The translations under genes and the position numbers were made by a program. Below, piece by piece: positions 15,996 to 23,041 of a stretch of DNA of 23,041 bases. The stretch's first letter is position 1. Each line of letters opens with the position of its first letter. The notes below the pieces were generated by a model. It was given only the letters and a program-made list of their open reading frames with translations, had not been told where the DNA came from and did no database searches. The DNA is from an uncultured Collinsella sp. (GTDB lineage: Bacteria; Actinomycetota; Coriobacteriia; Coriobacteriales; Coriobacteriaceae): positions 1 through 23,041 of the forward strand of contig URKV01000012.1 of NCBI GenBank assembly GCA_900548565.1, written 5' to 3'.

Positions 15996-16241
15996 CTAGA
16001 GCAGGTTCTTCTGTACCCACGCGATGATGTCGCCCGACTCGTAGAGCGGCGCGCCGTCAATGAACAGGCAGGGAACCTGACGCTTGCCGCCGACGGCGAT
16101 AAGCGTCTGCTCGGCATCGGAATCGGTCAAGATATTGCGCTCGGGGATGGTCACGCCGTTATCGGCCAGGAAGCGCTTGACCTTCATGCAATACGGGCAG
16201 CCGGTCATAACGTATAGCTCGAGTTCGTGATTAGTAGCCAT
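15996..16241 (-). CDS. Glutaredoxin
   Basis: 81 aa, the normal size for a bacterial dithiol glutaredoxin. The start is ATG 16241, with GGAG 5 nt upstream; a longer frame to 16280 lacks an SD. The active site is CPYC in MTGCPYCMKVKRFL. The cis-Pro motif is QVPCLFIDG, with an extra Cys after the Pro. The C-terminal YESGDIIAWV matches the glutathione-site/helix region of the family. It should reduce protein disulfides or mixed disulfides in the cytoplasm. It lies 51 nt after the XRE/TipAS regulator on the same strand and may share its transcript. Confidence 0.93.
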   Translation of the reverse strand: MATNHELELYVMTGCPYCMKVKRFLADNGVTIPERNILTDSDAEQTLIAVGGKRQVPCLFIDGAPLYESGDIIAWVQKNLL

Positions 16242-16292
16242 GGGTCTCCAATCGGTTGAAGTTTTGATTGAGATACCCAAAGCCGTCGCGGT

Positions 16293-17120
16293 CTATGCGC
16301 GAGTTAGCGATGACTCGATGGCCTGAACCAAAAACGCCGTGGCTCCGGTGCCGCAGGGCTTGTCGTAGTAGTCGATAAAGCGCTGGTCGGCCAGATAGCC
16401 GTGAGCGAGGCCCAGGTATGCTTCGTCTTGGGGCTGGTGTCCCCAGTTAAGGCCAATCCATCGACGGTGCATTGCGACGAGCTCGCGGGCTTCGTTGCTC
16501 TCTGGGTCGCCTTCGCCCATGGCGATCGAGAGCTGGCCCAGAATAGCGCGTTCAAGTTCTTTCATGTCGTTCCATGTCTCGGGGTCCATGTCCAGCAGCG
16601 CTTCGTTTGCCGCATCGATGGCTTCGTTGCCATAGCGCGCCCGCGCCTCGGCGCCGTAGCGCTCCTCGTTTTCCTGCACGGTGCGCCAGCGCTCCAGTTG
16701 CGGCAGGACGGCGCCCATGAGTGAGACGGCTTCGTCGAGCGACATGCCGGTGTTTTGCGCCAGACGCGGGGCACAGTCCTCGATCATCGCCTCCATCGTG
16801 GTTTCGTAAGTGTACTCGCCGTGGTCGTAGCACCACTTGCAGTAATGGTCGTTCGCGGTGCCCGCGGCGTCGGTGCCGCAGTCGTCGGGCGTGAGTAGCA
16901 TGCCGCAGCTCTGACAATAGTGCTCGGGCATTTCGAGCAGATGAGACAGTGGCTCGCCGGTCACGGCGGCAATGAGCTTCATCATATCGATGCCCGGTGT
17001 GACCTCGCCGCGTTCCCAACGGCTGATGGCCTGGCGTGTGACGAAGAGCTTGGCGGCGAGCTGCTCCTGAGTAAGGTGATGGGCGCGACGGACAGCGATA
17101 AGCTTTTCTGCAAAGGCCAT
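16293..17120 (-). CDS. XRE regulator fused to a zinc ribbon and TipAS-like domain
   Basis: 275 aa, ATG 17120 with AAAGGAG 6 nt upstream. Residues 1-~62 are an XRE/HTH_3 domain (LTQEQLAAKLFVTRQAISRWERGE). Residues ~66-100 are a short zinc ribbon with C69, C72, C94 and C97 (YCQSCGM and YCKWCY), followed by an ETTMEAMIED helix as in the Zn_ribbon_2 family. Residues ~150-270 resemble the TipAS antibiotic-recognition domain: EAREL.AMHRRWI, then GLAHGYLADQRFIDYYDK and AFLVQAI. TipAS normally follows a MerR domain and binds thiopeptide-like drugs; here the DNA-binding part is XRE (fusion seen, family assignment from memory). It probably senses a small molecule. A promoter with an adjacent dyad lies upstream. 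Confidence 0.88.
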   Translation of the reverse strand: MAFAEKLIAVRRAHHLTQEQLAAKLFVTRQAISRWERGEVTPGIDMMKLIAAVTGEPLSHLLEMPEHYCQSCGMLLTPDDCGTDAAGTANDHYCKWCYDHGEYTYETTMEAMIEDCAPRLAQNTGMSLDEAVSLMGAVLPQLERWRTVQENEERYGAEARARYGNEAIDAANEALLDMDPETWNDMKELERAILGQLSIAMGEGDPESNEARELVAMHRRWIGLNWGHQPQDEAYLGLAHGYLADQRFIDYYDKPCGTGATAFLVQAIESSLTRA

Positions 17121-17150
17121 AACGGCTCCTTTCTGCTGGTTGATGGGTTA

Positions 17151-17179
17151 AGCATACGCGGCAGCAGGCGCCCTTCCAA
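17151..17179 (-). promoter_or_regulatory. Candidate promoter of the XRE/TipAS gene
   Basis: On the minus strand TTGGAA (17179-17174) and TATGCT (17156-17151) are separated by exactly 17 nt, each matching four of six consensus bases. This is 31 nt ahead of the start codon, leaving room for the AAAGGAG site. Confidence 0.5.
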
Positions 17180-17194
17180 GCAACCGTTGGTTGC
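17180..17194. promoter_or_regulatory. Dyad GCAACC-GTT-GGTTGC, candidate operator
   Basis: A perfect 6-bp inverted repeat with a 3-nt centre directly abuts the -35 element of the XRE/TipAS gene, in the gap shared with divergent trmO. The position suits autoregulation or activation by the XRE protein (inference). Confidence 0.45.
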
Positions 17195-17248
17195 ACGACG
17201 GGGGACCGCGGCGAAGAATTGCGTGCCACGCCCCACACCTTCATGCCG

Positions 17249-17254
17249 TACAAT
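17249..17254 (+). promoter_or_regulatory. Candidate -10 box of a leaderless trmO transcript
   Basis: TACAAT ends 7 nt before ATG 17262, so transcription would begin at or next to the start codon. No SD precedes either possible ATG, and no convincing -35 is seen at 17 nt. Confidence 0.4.
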
Positions 17255-17261
17255 GACCGTC

Positions 17262-17999
17262 ATGGAACCTATCGCACGCATACATACCGACCTGCCGCAG
17301 AAGTTCGGCATTCCGCGCAACAGCTTTTTGGCGCCTCATCTTGAGGGGCGCATTATCTTTGAGCCGGAGTTTGCCTCTAACGCCGCGGTTGCAGGGCTCG
17401 AATCATTCTCGCACCTATGGCTGCTCTGGCGCTTCGAAAACGGAACGCCCGGCGGCACGGCTAAGGATATTGCCACCGATGCCAAAACACAGGACAAAAC
17501 CGGTACCACTGCCAAGTGGTCAAAGACCGTGCGTCCGCCGCGCCTGGGTGGCGCCGAGCGCGTGGGCGTGTTTGCCACGCGCAGCCCGTTTCGCCCTAAT
17601 CCCATCGGCCTTACCTGTGTGAGGCTCGGTCGCGTTGAGCTCGCCGACAACGGCCCCATCATCCACGTGTTGGGAGCTGATCTGCGTGACGGCACACCCA
17701 TCTACGACATCAAGCCCTACATTCCGTTTGCGGACTGTCACCCGGATGCGACGGGCGGCTGGATTGAGGACACTCCGTGGCAAGAGCTCGACGTCGAGTT
17801 CCCACAAGCGCTGCAGGATATGGTCCCGCCCGCAAAGCTCCCTGGTTTGGTCGAGGTCCTTCGCCAAGATCCGCGCCGCGCGGGCAGCAAGCACGAGCCA
17901 AACCGCGTTTACCATTTGGCTTACGCCGGGCTTGACATATCGTTTACGGTCGACGGCGCCAGGTTGACGGTAACCGCCATCAACGACGCGCGGGACTAA
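17262..17999 (+). CDS. trmO: tRNA m6t6A37 methyltransferase TrmO
   Basis: 245 aa. It uses S-adenosylmethionine to N6-methylate threonylcarbamoyl-A37 of ANN-decoding tRNAs. The N-terminal beta-barrel domain carries KFGIPRNSF, the block VGVFATRSPFRPNPIGLT (101-118) that forms the SAM site, and DLRDGTPIYDIKPYIP (140-155). The C-terminal part (about 175-245) is the usual second subdomain with a late SKHEPNRVYHLAY motif. ATG 17262 is preferred because a TACAAT -10-like box lies just ahead, suggesting a leaderless mRNA; ATG 17253 would add three residues and overlaps that box. It is divergent from the XRE/TipAS regulator and 107 nt ahead of the C-S lyase gene. Confidence 0.94.
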   Translation: MEPIARIHTDLPQKFGIPRNSFLAPHLEGRIIFEPEFASNAAVAGLESFSHLWLLWRFENGTPGGTAKDIATDAKTQDKTGTTAKWSKTVRPPRLGGAERVGVFATRSPFRPNPIGLTCVRLGRVELADNGPIIHVLGADLRDGTPIYDIKPYIPFADCHPDATGGWIEDTPWQELDVEFPQALQDMVPPAKLPGLVEVLRQDPRRAGSKHEPNRVYHLAYAGLDISFTVDGARLTVTAINDARD

Positions 18000-18106
18000 C
18001 CATCCGTCCGTATCCGTCAAAAACAACGCCTAACCCCGCTCCAAAACCGCCCACGCTGGTGGACAATAACGCCTACCAAAACAATCACTTTGCACGGGGG
18101 CTCAGC

Positions 18107-19321
18107 ATGAAATACGACTTTAGCTCGCTTATCGACCGCCACGGCATGGACTCCATCGCCGTTGACTCCTGGGGCGAGATCCCCGGTATGGCTCCGAACG
18201 CACCCGACGAGGGCTTCGACCGCATTCCCATGTGGGTGGCCGACATGAATTTTGCCACGGTGCCCACGGTCCAGGAGCACATCATTCAGCGCGCTCAGCA
18301 CCCCATGTTTGGCTACTTCAATCCGCGTCCCGAGTACTTCGATCGCATCATCGAATGGCAGAGGCGCCGCAATGGCGTTGAGGGCTTGGCACCGGAGCAT
18401 ATCGGCTACGAAAACGGCGTGCTGGGCGGTGTCGTGTCGACGTTGCGCGCGTATGTCCAGCCGGGCGATGCGGTGCTGGTCCATAGCCCCACCTACATCG
18501 GCTTTACCAAATCCATCGAAGCCGCGGGCTATCGTATTGTCCACAGCCCGCTTAAGCTCGACGATCAAGACGTGTGGCGTATGGACTTTGAGGACATGGA
18601 GCACAAACTCGCCCAAAACCACATCCATGCCGCGGTGTTCTGCTCGCCGCACAATCCCTGCGGCCGCGTATGGGAGCGCGACGAGATCGAGCACGCCATG
18701 GACATCTATCGCCAGCACGATTGCGTGGTGATCTCGGACGAGATTTGGTCCGATATCATCCTGCCGGGGCACAAGCATATCCCGACGCAGTCGGTGAGCG
18801 AGGACGCCCACATGCGTACGGTTGCCCTCTACGCGCCCAGCAAGACGTTCAACCTGGCGGGCCTGGTCGGCAGCTACCACATTGTCTACAACGAGACGCT
18901 GCGTGACCGCATGTGCGCCGTGTCCGACAAGACTCACTACAACGAGATGAATGTCCTCTCCATGCATGCGCTTATCGGTGCCTATCAGCCGCAGGGCTAC
19001 GAGTGGGTGGACGAGCTCAACCAGGTGCTTGCCGGCAATATCGAGTACTTCTGCACGTATGCAGAAAAACACTGGAAGGGCGTCGCGTTTTCGCGTCCGC
19101 AGGGCACGTACATGGTGTTTCTGGACTGCACCGAGTGGTGCCGCGAGCATGGCCACGATATTCAGTGGTTGCTCGACGAGGGGGCGCGCGTGGGCGTGGG
19201 GTATCAGGACGGCCGCCCGTTCCACGGGCCCTGCCACATTCGCGTGAATCTGGCGCTGCCGCTTTCGCGCGTGAAGGAAGCGTGTGATCGCCTGGACCGC
19301 TACGTTTTTAATGCACGGTAA
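18107..19321 (+). CDS. MalY/PatB-type PLP-dependent C-S lyase/aminotransferase
   Basis: 404 aa from ATG 18107, preceded by GGGGG about 6 nt away; an in-frame ATG at 18059 lacks an SD. It has the fold-type I PLP architecture: the N-terminal IPMWVADMNFATVP typical of MalY/PatB, SPHNPCGRVW (180-189), DEIWSD (211-216) and the Schiff-base lysine Lys246 in YAPSKTFNLAGL. Members split cystathionine or cysteine conjugates to homocysteine or thiol, pyruvate and ammonia; E. coli MalY also represses maltose genes. The exact substrate cannot be told from sequence. No methionine-pathway neighbours are in the window. A hairpin follows the stop. Confidence 0.92.
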   Translation: MKYDFSSLIDRHGMDSIAVDSWGEIPGMAPNAPDEGFDRIPMWVADMNFATVPTVQEHIIQRAQHPMFGYFNPRPEYFDRIIEWQRRRNGVEGLAPEHIGYENGVLGGVVSTLRAYVQPGDAVLVHSPTYIGFTKSIEAAGYRIVHSPLKLDDQDVWRMDFEDMEHKLAQNHIHAAVFCSPHNPCGRVWERDEIEHAMDIYRQHDCVVISDEIWSDIILPGHKHIPTQSVSEDAHMRTVALYAPSKTFNLAGLVGSYHIVYNETLRDRMCAVSDKTHYNEMNVLSMHALIGAYQPQGYEWVDELNQVLAGNIEYFCTYAEKHWKGVAFSRPQGTYMVFLDCTEWCREHGHDIQWLLDEGARVGVGYQDGRPFHGPCHIRVNLALPLSRVKEACDRLDRYVFNAR

Positions 19322-19336
19322 GCGTGCGCTGCATGT

Positions 19337-19368
19337 GGGGCCTTCTGCTAAGTTGGCTAGAAGGCCCC
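19337..19368. terminator. Hairpin between convergent genes, possible bidirectional terminator
   Basis: GGGGCCTTCT (19337-19346) and AGAAGGCCCC (19359-19368) form a perfect 10-bp stem with a 12-nt loop, 15 nt after the C-S lyase stop and 48 nt past the end of the convergent flavoprotein gene. There is no T-run on either side, so terminator activity is probable from position rather than proven. Confidence 0.6.
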
Positions 19369-19416
19369 GTGTGGTAAGGCATCTGTAACCATTGGGCGCA
19401 GACCTGCTGCGGAGGT

Positions 19417-19896
19417 TTATTTTTCCTGAATCTGCTTGCCGCAGAGATGCTCAATCGTAATCTCGTAGAGCTGGACGCCCTTGATGTCTTTGGCGATTTC
19501 CTCTTCGACTTCCTCGGCAGAAGGGTAGTACTTAAGCGCGAGCTGGCGGACTTTGTCCTCGATAAACGCGGGGGTGTCATTCGCCAGGCGACAACGGCCA
19601 AAGACCACGGTACTCATAACGTAGGGAGCCCAGTCACCGTCTTTGTACCACTCGTTGCCGTAAACGGTAAAGCAGACCTTGTCATCGCGCTTGAGTGCGT
19701 CGACCTTGTGGCCAGCCTTGGCGCCATGGAAATAAATCTTGTCGTGCTCGGCGTCAAAGAAGTAGTTGACGGGAATGGCGTACGGGTAGCCATCGTCGCC
19801 GTTGACGGCAAAGACGCCGCGCTTGCAGGTAGCGAGCAGTTCGCGCGCTTCCTCGTCGGTGATGGCGCGTTTCTTTCGACGTAAGGGCCTAAACAT
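19417..19896 (-). CDS. Pyridoxamine 5'-phosphate oxidase-family (NimA-like) flavoprotein
   Basis: 159 aa from ATG 19896, with AAAGGAAG 8 nt upstream; the frame extends to an ATG at 19935 without support. It shows the split-barrel FMN-binding pattern of the NimA/PNPOx-like group: an N-terminal ITDEEARELLATCKRGVFAV, then GYPYAIPVNYFF, KIYFHGAKAGHKVDALK, DKVCFTVYG and STVVFGRCRL. Members bind FMN or related cofactors. Some reduce nitroimidazoles, but resistance cannot be inferred for this one. Its probable -10 box overlaps the stop codon of the upstream hybrid kinase, so it may be transcribed separately. Confidence 0.9.
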   Translation of the reverse strand: MFRPLRRKKRAITDEEARELLATCKRGVFAVNGDDGYPYAIPVNYFFDAEHDKIYFHGAKAGHKVDALKRDDKVCFTVYGNEWYKDGDWAPYVMSTVVFGRCRLANDTPAFIEDKVRQLALKYYPSAEEVEEEIAKDIKGVQLYEITIEHLCGKQIQEK

Positions 19897-19937
19897 CGTT
19901 GGCTTCCTTTCTGGTCGTGCGTGGTGGTTGAGCACAA

Positions 19938-19960
19938 ACTATAGCGAAACGGATCCGTTT
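19938..19960 (-). promoter_or_regulatory. TATAGT -10 box and 14-bp palindrome ahead of the flavoprotein gene
   Basis: TATAGT (minus strand, 19943-19938) includes the hybrid kinase stop TAG. Just upstream of it lies a perfect palindrome, AAACGGATCCGTTT (19947-19960), within the kinase's last codons and where the promoter spacer would be. No good -35 is seen. It could be an operator, but the palindrome may be accidental. Confidence 0.35.
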
Positions 19961-22776
19961 TTCTTGATGCGCGCGAGTATGTTTTTGAGCTTGTTAAAGT
20001 CGAGCGGTTTGGACAGATGGGCGTTCATGCCGGCATCGTGTGCCGCCTTGGCGTCCTCGGCAAAGGCGTTGGCGGTGAGCGCGATGATGGGGATATCGGC
20101 TGCATCGACCTTCTCGCTCAGACGAATCGCGCGGGTTGCCTCATAGCCGTCCATGCCCGGCATCATGATGTCCATCAGAATCGCATCGAAGCTGCCGGCG
20201 GGATGTGACAGGTATAGATCGACGACTTCGTTGCCATTGGCGGCGCGGGTGACCACGACGCCCTCGGATTCTAGCAGCGTCTGGGCAATCTCGGCATTCA
20301 ATTCGTTGTCTTCGGCGAGCAACACGTTCATGTCGGCGAGCGAGCAGTCGAGCACCCTCTCGACCGTATCTGCCCGCGCCTGAGGGTTCTTGTCGATATC
20401 GAGCGGAATCTGGACGTTGAACGTACTCCCCACGCCAACCTCGCTCGAAATCTCAATCGTACCGCCCATCAGTTCAATAAGCGACTTGACGATTGGCATG
20501 CCCATGCCGGTTCCTTGGAACTTACTGCGCGCATCGTCACCTTCTTGGGCAAACGGTTCATAGATATGCTTTAAAAACTCGGGAGCCATGCCAATGCCGG
20601 TATCCGAAACGCTAAAGCAAAAGAGCGCGCGCCCATCATCGAGTGACTTGGTCTTTGAACTAAAGGTGACGGAGCCGCCGCGCTTGTTGTACTTAATGCT
20701 GTTGTCTAACAGGTTGATTATGATCTGTCGGATATGGGTGGGACTGCCGATCATGTATGGCCCCGTGGCGTACGGCAGACTATTGTCCTGCATTGTGATG
20801 CCGTTATCGGATGCGCGGAGCTTGCACAGCACCAGCGTATCGTCACAGAGCTCTTTGAGGTTAAAAGGCGCATGTTCCAGAGTTAGCTTGCGGTCTTCGA
20901 TTTTGCCCATCTCGAGGATGTCGTTGATCAGCGAGAGTAGGTGATTGGCGGCAACACGCGCCTTGGCGCGGCTTTCGCGGGCAGCCTGCATGTCGCCGTC
21001 TTTCAATTCCTCAATTTCGATAAGACCCAGGATGCCGTTGAGTGGCGTACGGATGTCATGGCTCATGCGCGTGAGGAATGCCGTCTTAGCGGCGTTGGCG
21101 GCATCGGCTTTCTGCTGTTCTTTCTGCGCGCGGTGAAGCGACCAGACAAGGATGACGATGCCGGTGAGCAAAATGCAGATGACGACTGCCGCAATGACGA
21201 TGCGGTTGCGGTAGAGAAGTCGAAACGCATCCGATTCTTGCGCCGAGTACGATGTGGGGGAATAACTGCTTGCAGAGAGCGATTCGCCAGCATTGACGAT
21301 GCCCTTATTAATGATTCCCAACAGCACGGGCTTGCCGCGCGAAATCAAACACGATAGCTGTGCCGTGTCGGTGAGCTCCTGTGTTTGGAAATCCTCGATA
21401 TCGTAGGTGTCGCGGATGGTTTTCAAGCGCGTGCTGGGGACAATGATGCAACTTGCCTCCCCCTTATTGAGGGCTTCGCGTGCCTCGTTGTCATTCGGAT
21501 ACTCGGTTACCTTTGCGTCGGGGAATAGGTTTTCGAGCTCAAAACGGTTGACGATCGCGTCTGCTGTGCAAGCGATGTTCTTAAGGTCACTGTTCAGGTT
21601 GCTGCTGCTGTGAATGGCGGCTAGGGAAACCGTTCCCATCGGGTTTGACAGGATGACCCCTGCCTGCTCGGCAAGCCAGTAGTCGCGAAACAACGGTAGG
21701 GCGACATCGATGGTCCCTGTGGAAAGGGCTTTGGTCATTTGCTCGTTGTTCGAGAACGCTACTGTTGCAACCGTAATGCCAAACTTGTCGTGCAACGTCG
21801 TTGCAAGCGAGGCGAGCGACCCTTCCATTTCGCCGTCGTCATTTTGCGTGCAGTAGGGGAGTTTGTTTTTAAGATAGCCGATCGTGATGGTGTTGTCGTT
21901 TGCTTTGAGCCAGGAGCGCTCGGGGCCGGTGAGCGATGATGAGCCGCTGTTTTGGGCCGAGTAATTCGCCTTGACCTCGTCGTTATAGCGTGGGTTGACG
22001 CGGGCGATTGCCGTCATGGCGGCATTGATGTCGTTCATCAGGTCGGGGCGGCTTTTGGGGACGGCAAAATAGTAGTCACTCGAGCCAACGTAGAACATGG
22101 GCGACGCATCGGGCGACGAGATGGTGTCGTTCATGATGACGGCGTCGACTTCGTCGTTTGCGAGTGCGTCAAAGAGCATGGAGCCTCCGTCATACTCCCT
22201 GTATGTGCAGGTGATTCCTTCGTTGGCGAGCCACTGCTGGCCAACGAAGGTTTGCATAACACCGGAGTTGCAACCGATGGTAAGGCCCTGGAGCGCTTGG
22301 GGGTCACCCTTGGCCAGGTCGTCGCGATCGGGCTTGGCGTAGATGTAGTAGCGCTCGGCGCCCTCGGGGTTCGAGGAGAAGAGCAGCTTTTGGGCGCGTT
22401 CCTCGGAGTAGGAGATGTTGGGCATGAGGTCGATTTCGCCCGCCTCGAGCATGTCCATAAGCTCGGTGAAGGTGCCGGAGACGTATTCGTATTGCCAGCC
22501 CGGCGTGTAGTATGACAGCGTCTGCAGGTAGTCATAACCCCAGCCCGAGAGACGCTCGCCGGGGGTGCCGTCCTGGAAGCCTTCGTTGTTGATAAGCCAG
22601 CCAACGCGGACCGTCTTGACCTGCTGGTCAGAGTCGGCGGCAAAGGCGGGGACGGGTATGACGGCGCTCAGTACGGCGAACGCAGCAAGCGCGACGGCCA
22701 GGGTGCGACATATAACTGAACGAAGGACAGCGGAAGCTCTCACGTGCAATCCTAACGAATCGAGACAATACCGCAT
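19939..22776 (-). CDS. BvgS/EvgS-like hybrid sensor kinase with tandem periplasmic binding domains
   Basis: 945 aa from ATG 22776; GTG 22743 (codon 12) has AGGA about 8 nt upstream and is an equally good start. A signal segment ends in PVPAFA (46). Two SBP_bac_3-like domains follow (about 53-270, starting TVRVGWLINNEGFQDG, and about 295-500, starting NTITIGYLKNKLPYC). One membrane helix spans about 525-546. The HisKA domain has His573 in MSHDIRTPLNGILGLI, and the ATPase has N box IINLLDNSIKYN, DTGIGM (725-730) and GTGMGM (755-760). A C-terminal receiver (about 815-940) has Asp869 in LMDIMMPGMDG and Lys923 in LSKP. There is no HPt or DNA-binding domain, so a separate phosphotransfer partner is needed and none is adjacent. 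It probably senses an amino acid or similar small solute. Confidence 0.95.
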   Translation of the reverse strand: MRYCLDSLGLHVRASAVLRSVICRTLAVALAAFAVLSAVIPVPAFAADSDQQVKTVRVGWLINNEGFQDGTPGERLSGWGYDYLQTLSYYTPGWQYEYVSGTFTELMDMLEAGEIDLMPNISYSEERAQKLLFSSNPEGAERYYIYAKPDRDDLAKGDPQALQGLTIGCNSGVMQTFVGQQWLANEGITCTYREYDGGSMLFDALANDEVDAVIMNDTISSPDASPMFYVGSSDYYFAVPKSRPDLMNDINAAMTAIARVNPRYNDEVKANYSAQNSGSSSLTGPERSWLKANDNTITIGYLKNKLPYCTQNDDGEMEGSLASLATTLHDKFGITVATVAFSNNEQMTKALSTGTIDVALPLFRDYWLAEQAGVILSNPMGTVSLAAIHSSSNLNSDLKNIACTADAIVNRFELENLFPDAKVTEYPNDNEAREALNKGEASCIIVPSTRLKTIRDTYDIEDFQTQELTDTAQLSCLISRGKPVLLGIINKGIVNAGESLSASSYSPTSYSAQESDAFRLLYRNRIVIAAVVICILLTGIVILVWSLHRAQKEQQKADAANAAKTAFLTRMSHDIRTPLNGILGLIEIEELKDGDMQAARESRAKARVAANHLLSLINDILEMGKIEDRKLTLEHAPFNLKELCDDTLVLCKLRASDNGITMQDNSLPYATGPYMIGSPTHIRQIIINLLDNSIKYNKRGGSVTFSSKTKSLDDGRALFCFSVSDTGIGMAPEFLKHIYEPFAQEGDDARSKFQGTGMGMPIVKSLIELMGGTIEISSEVGVGSTFNVQIPLDIDKNPQARADTVERVLDCSLADMNVLLAEDNELNAEIAQTLLESEGVVVTRAANGNEVVDLYLSHPAGSFDAILMDIMMPGMDGYEATRAIRLSEKVDAADIPIIALTANAFAEDAKAAHDAGMNAHLSKPLDFNKLKNILARIKKNGSVSL

Positions 22777-22830
22777 AAGGATACCAGCTCAGCCTGCCCA
22801 GTCGGCCGCCGCACCGCTAAACGGTCCCGT

Positions 22831-22888
22831 CCGGCAGTTGGGGACAGTCCCTTTCTGCCGGCACAAAAGGAACGTCCCTAACTGCCGG
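22831..22888. repeat. CCGGCAGTT-GGGGAC palindrome
   Basis: Arms 22831-22854 and 22865-22888 match at 20 of 24 positions (CCGGCAGTTGGGGAC facing GTCCCTAACTGCCGG, with CCTTT/AAAGG inside). It has the same plan as the palindromes at 15783 and 15936 but different outer arms. The word CCTAACTGCCGGTT is repeated directly at 22877-22890 and 22892-22905. It sits between divergent genes. Confidence 0.85.
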
Positions 22889-22916
22889 TTGCCTAACTGC
22901 CGGTTGTGGGACAATA
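22889..22916 (+). promoter_or_regulatory. Weak candidate promoter for the last gene
   Basis: TTGCCT (22889-22894) and ACAATA (22911-22916) with a 16-nt spacer lie about 40 nt before ATG 22957. The -35 would fall inside the direct repeats of the palindromic element. Based on hexamer similarity only. Confidence 0.25.
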
Positions 22917-22956
22917 CCGAGCAAACGTGATTGGGCGTCTGGGAAAAGGGGTCGAG

Positions 22957-23041
22957 ATGAAAAAGCTGAGGACGCTTGCCGATGTTTTGCGCCAGGCCGG
23001 TTTCGTGCGTATCACGGGCCTGTTCCTCATCTTCTATCTGC
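22957..23041 (+). CDS. N-terminal fragment of an unknown membrane protein
   Basis: The first 28 codons run off the window. ATG 22957 is preceded by AAAGGGG 5 nt upstream. The visible chain is a basic amphipathic start (MKKLRTLADVLRQAGF) leading into a hydrophobic stretch (ITGLFLIFYL), which looks like the first membrane helix of an inner-membrane protein. Too little is present to name a family. Confidence 0.65.
   Translation, partial: MKKLRTLADVLRQAGFVRITGLFLIFYL

Noticed and set aside
18017..19237. Long open frame (about 400 codons) on the minus strand
   Set aside because: It is fully antisense to the C-S lyase gene, which has intact PLP motifs. Its composition (Val, His, Arg) is typical of a shadow frame.

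Overview
The window looks like a chromosomal contig end from a gut Coriobacteriia (Actinomycetota), most likely Collinsella or a close relative. This rests on the moderately high GC, many TTG/GTG and weak-SD starts, the gene types present (a CD1871A-type CXXC peptide with a polyferredoxin, a TipAS-fused XRE regulator, MalY/PatB, a BvgS-like hybrid kinase) and the many intergenic palindromes. It is inference; no rRNA or marker gene is present. Bases 1-41 are not biological: they are an Illumina Nextera read-2 adapter plus seven bases of its index, so the left end is an untrimmed library molecule and the first gene has no true 3' end.

Layout. 42-4189 (minus): a Tat-exported protein followed, after one in-frame TGA and 3 nt, by a very large protein with no signal peptide or SD of its own; the two look like halves of one secreted protein. 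4348-5352 (minus): a LuxR-type regulator. 5420-7242 (minus): an OmpR-type response regulator and sensor kinase with an ATGA overlap. Divergent from these, 7333-9375 (plus): a 48-aa CXXC membrane peptide, a membrane polyferredoxin and a TlpA-like thioredoxin lipoprotein, which together form a candidate trans-membrane thiol/electron relay closed by a strong intrinsic terminator. 9629-12883 (plus): a MacB/FtsX-type ABC exporter with a huge extracytoplasmic region.

12884-14826 is an accessory-looking stretch. An unknown membrane protein (minus) and a possible divergent 23-aa hydrophobic peptide (plus) are bracketed by two ~183-bp hairpin elements of one family in opposite polarity, with smaller palindromes outside them. 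14827-15780 (plus) is a tRNA-dihydrouridine synthase, followed by three palindromes. Then come a glutaredoxin and an XRE/zinc-ribbon/TipAS regulator (minus), with a promoter and dyad upstream, and divergently TrmO (plus) and a MalY/PatB C-S lyase (plus). A flavin-binding NimA-like protein and a large hybrid kinase with tandem periplasmic solute-binding domains (both minus) follow, then another palindrome and the first 28 codons of an unknown membrane protein (plus) at the right edge.

Themes. Several neighbours handle redox or sulfur chemistry: the relay cassette, glutaredoxin, C-S lyase and NimA-like flavoprotein. Three signal-transduction modules sit beside them. The most unusual DNA features are the intergenic hairpin elements: related copies keep inner sequences while their outer stems change on both sides together so that pairing is kept. 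I found no tRNA, rRNA, CRISPR array, transposase or prophage gene.
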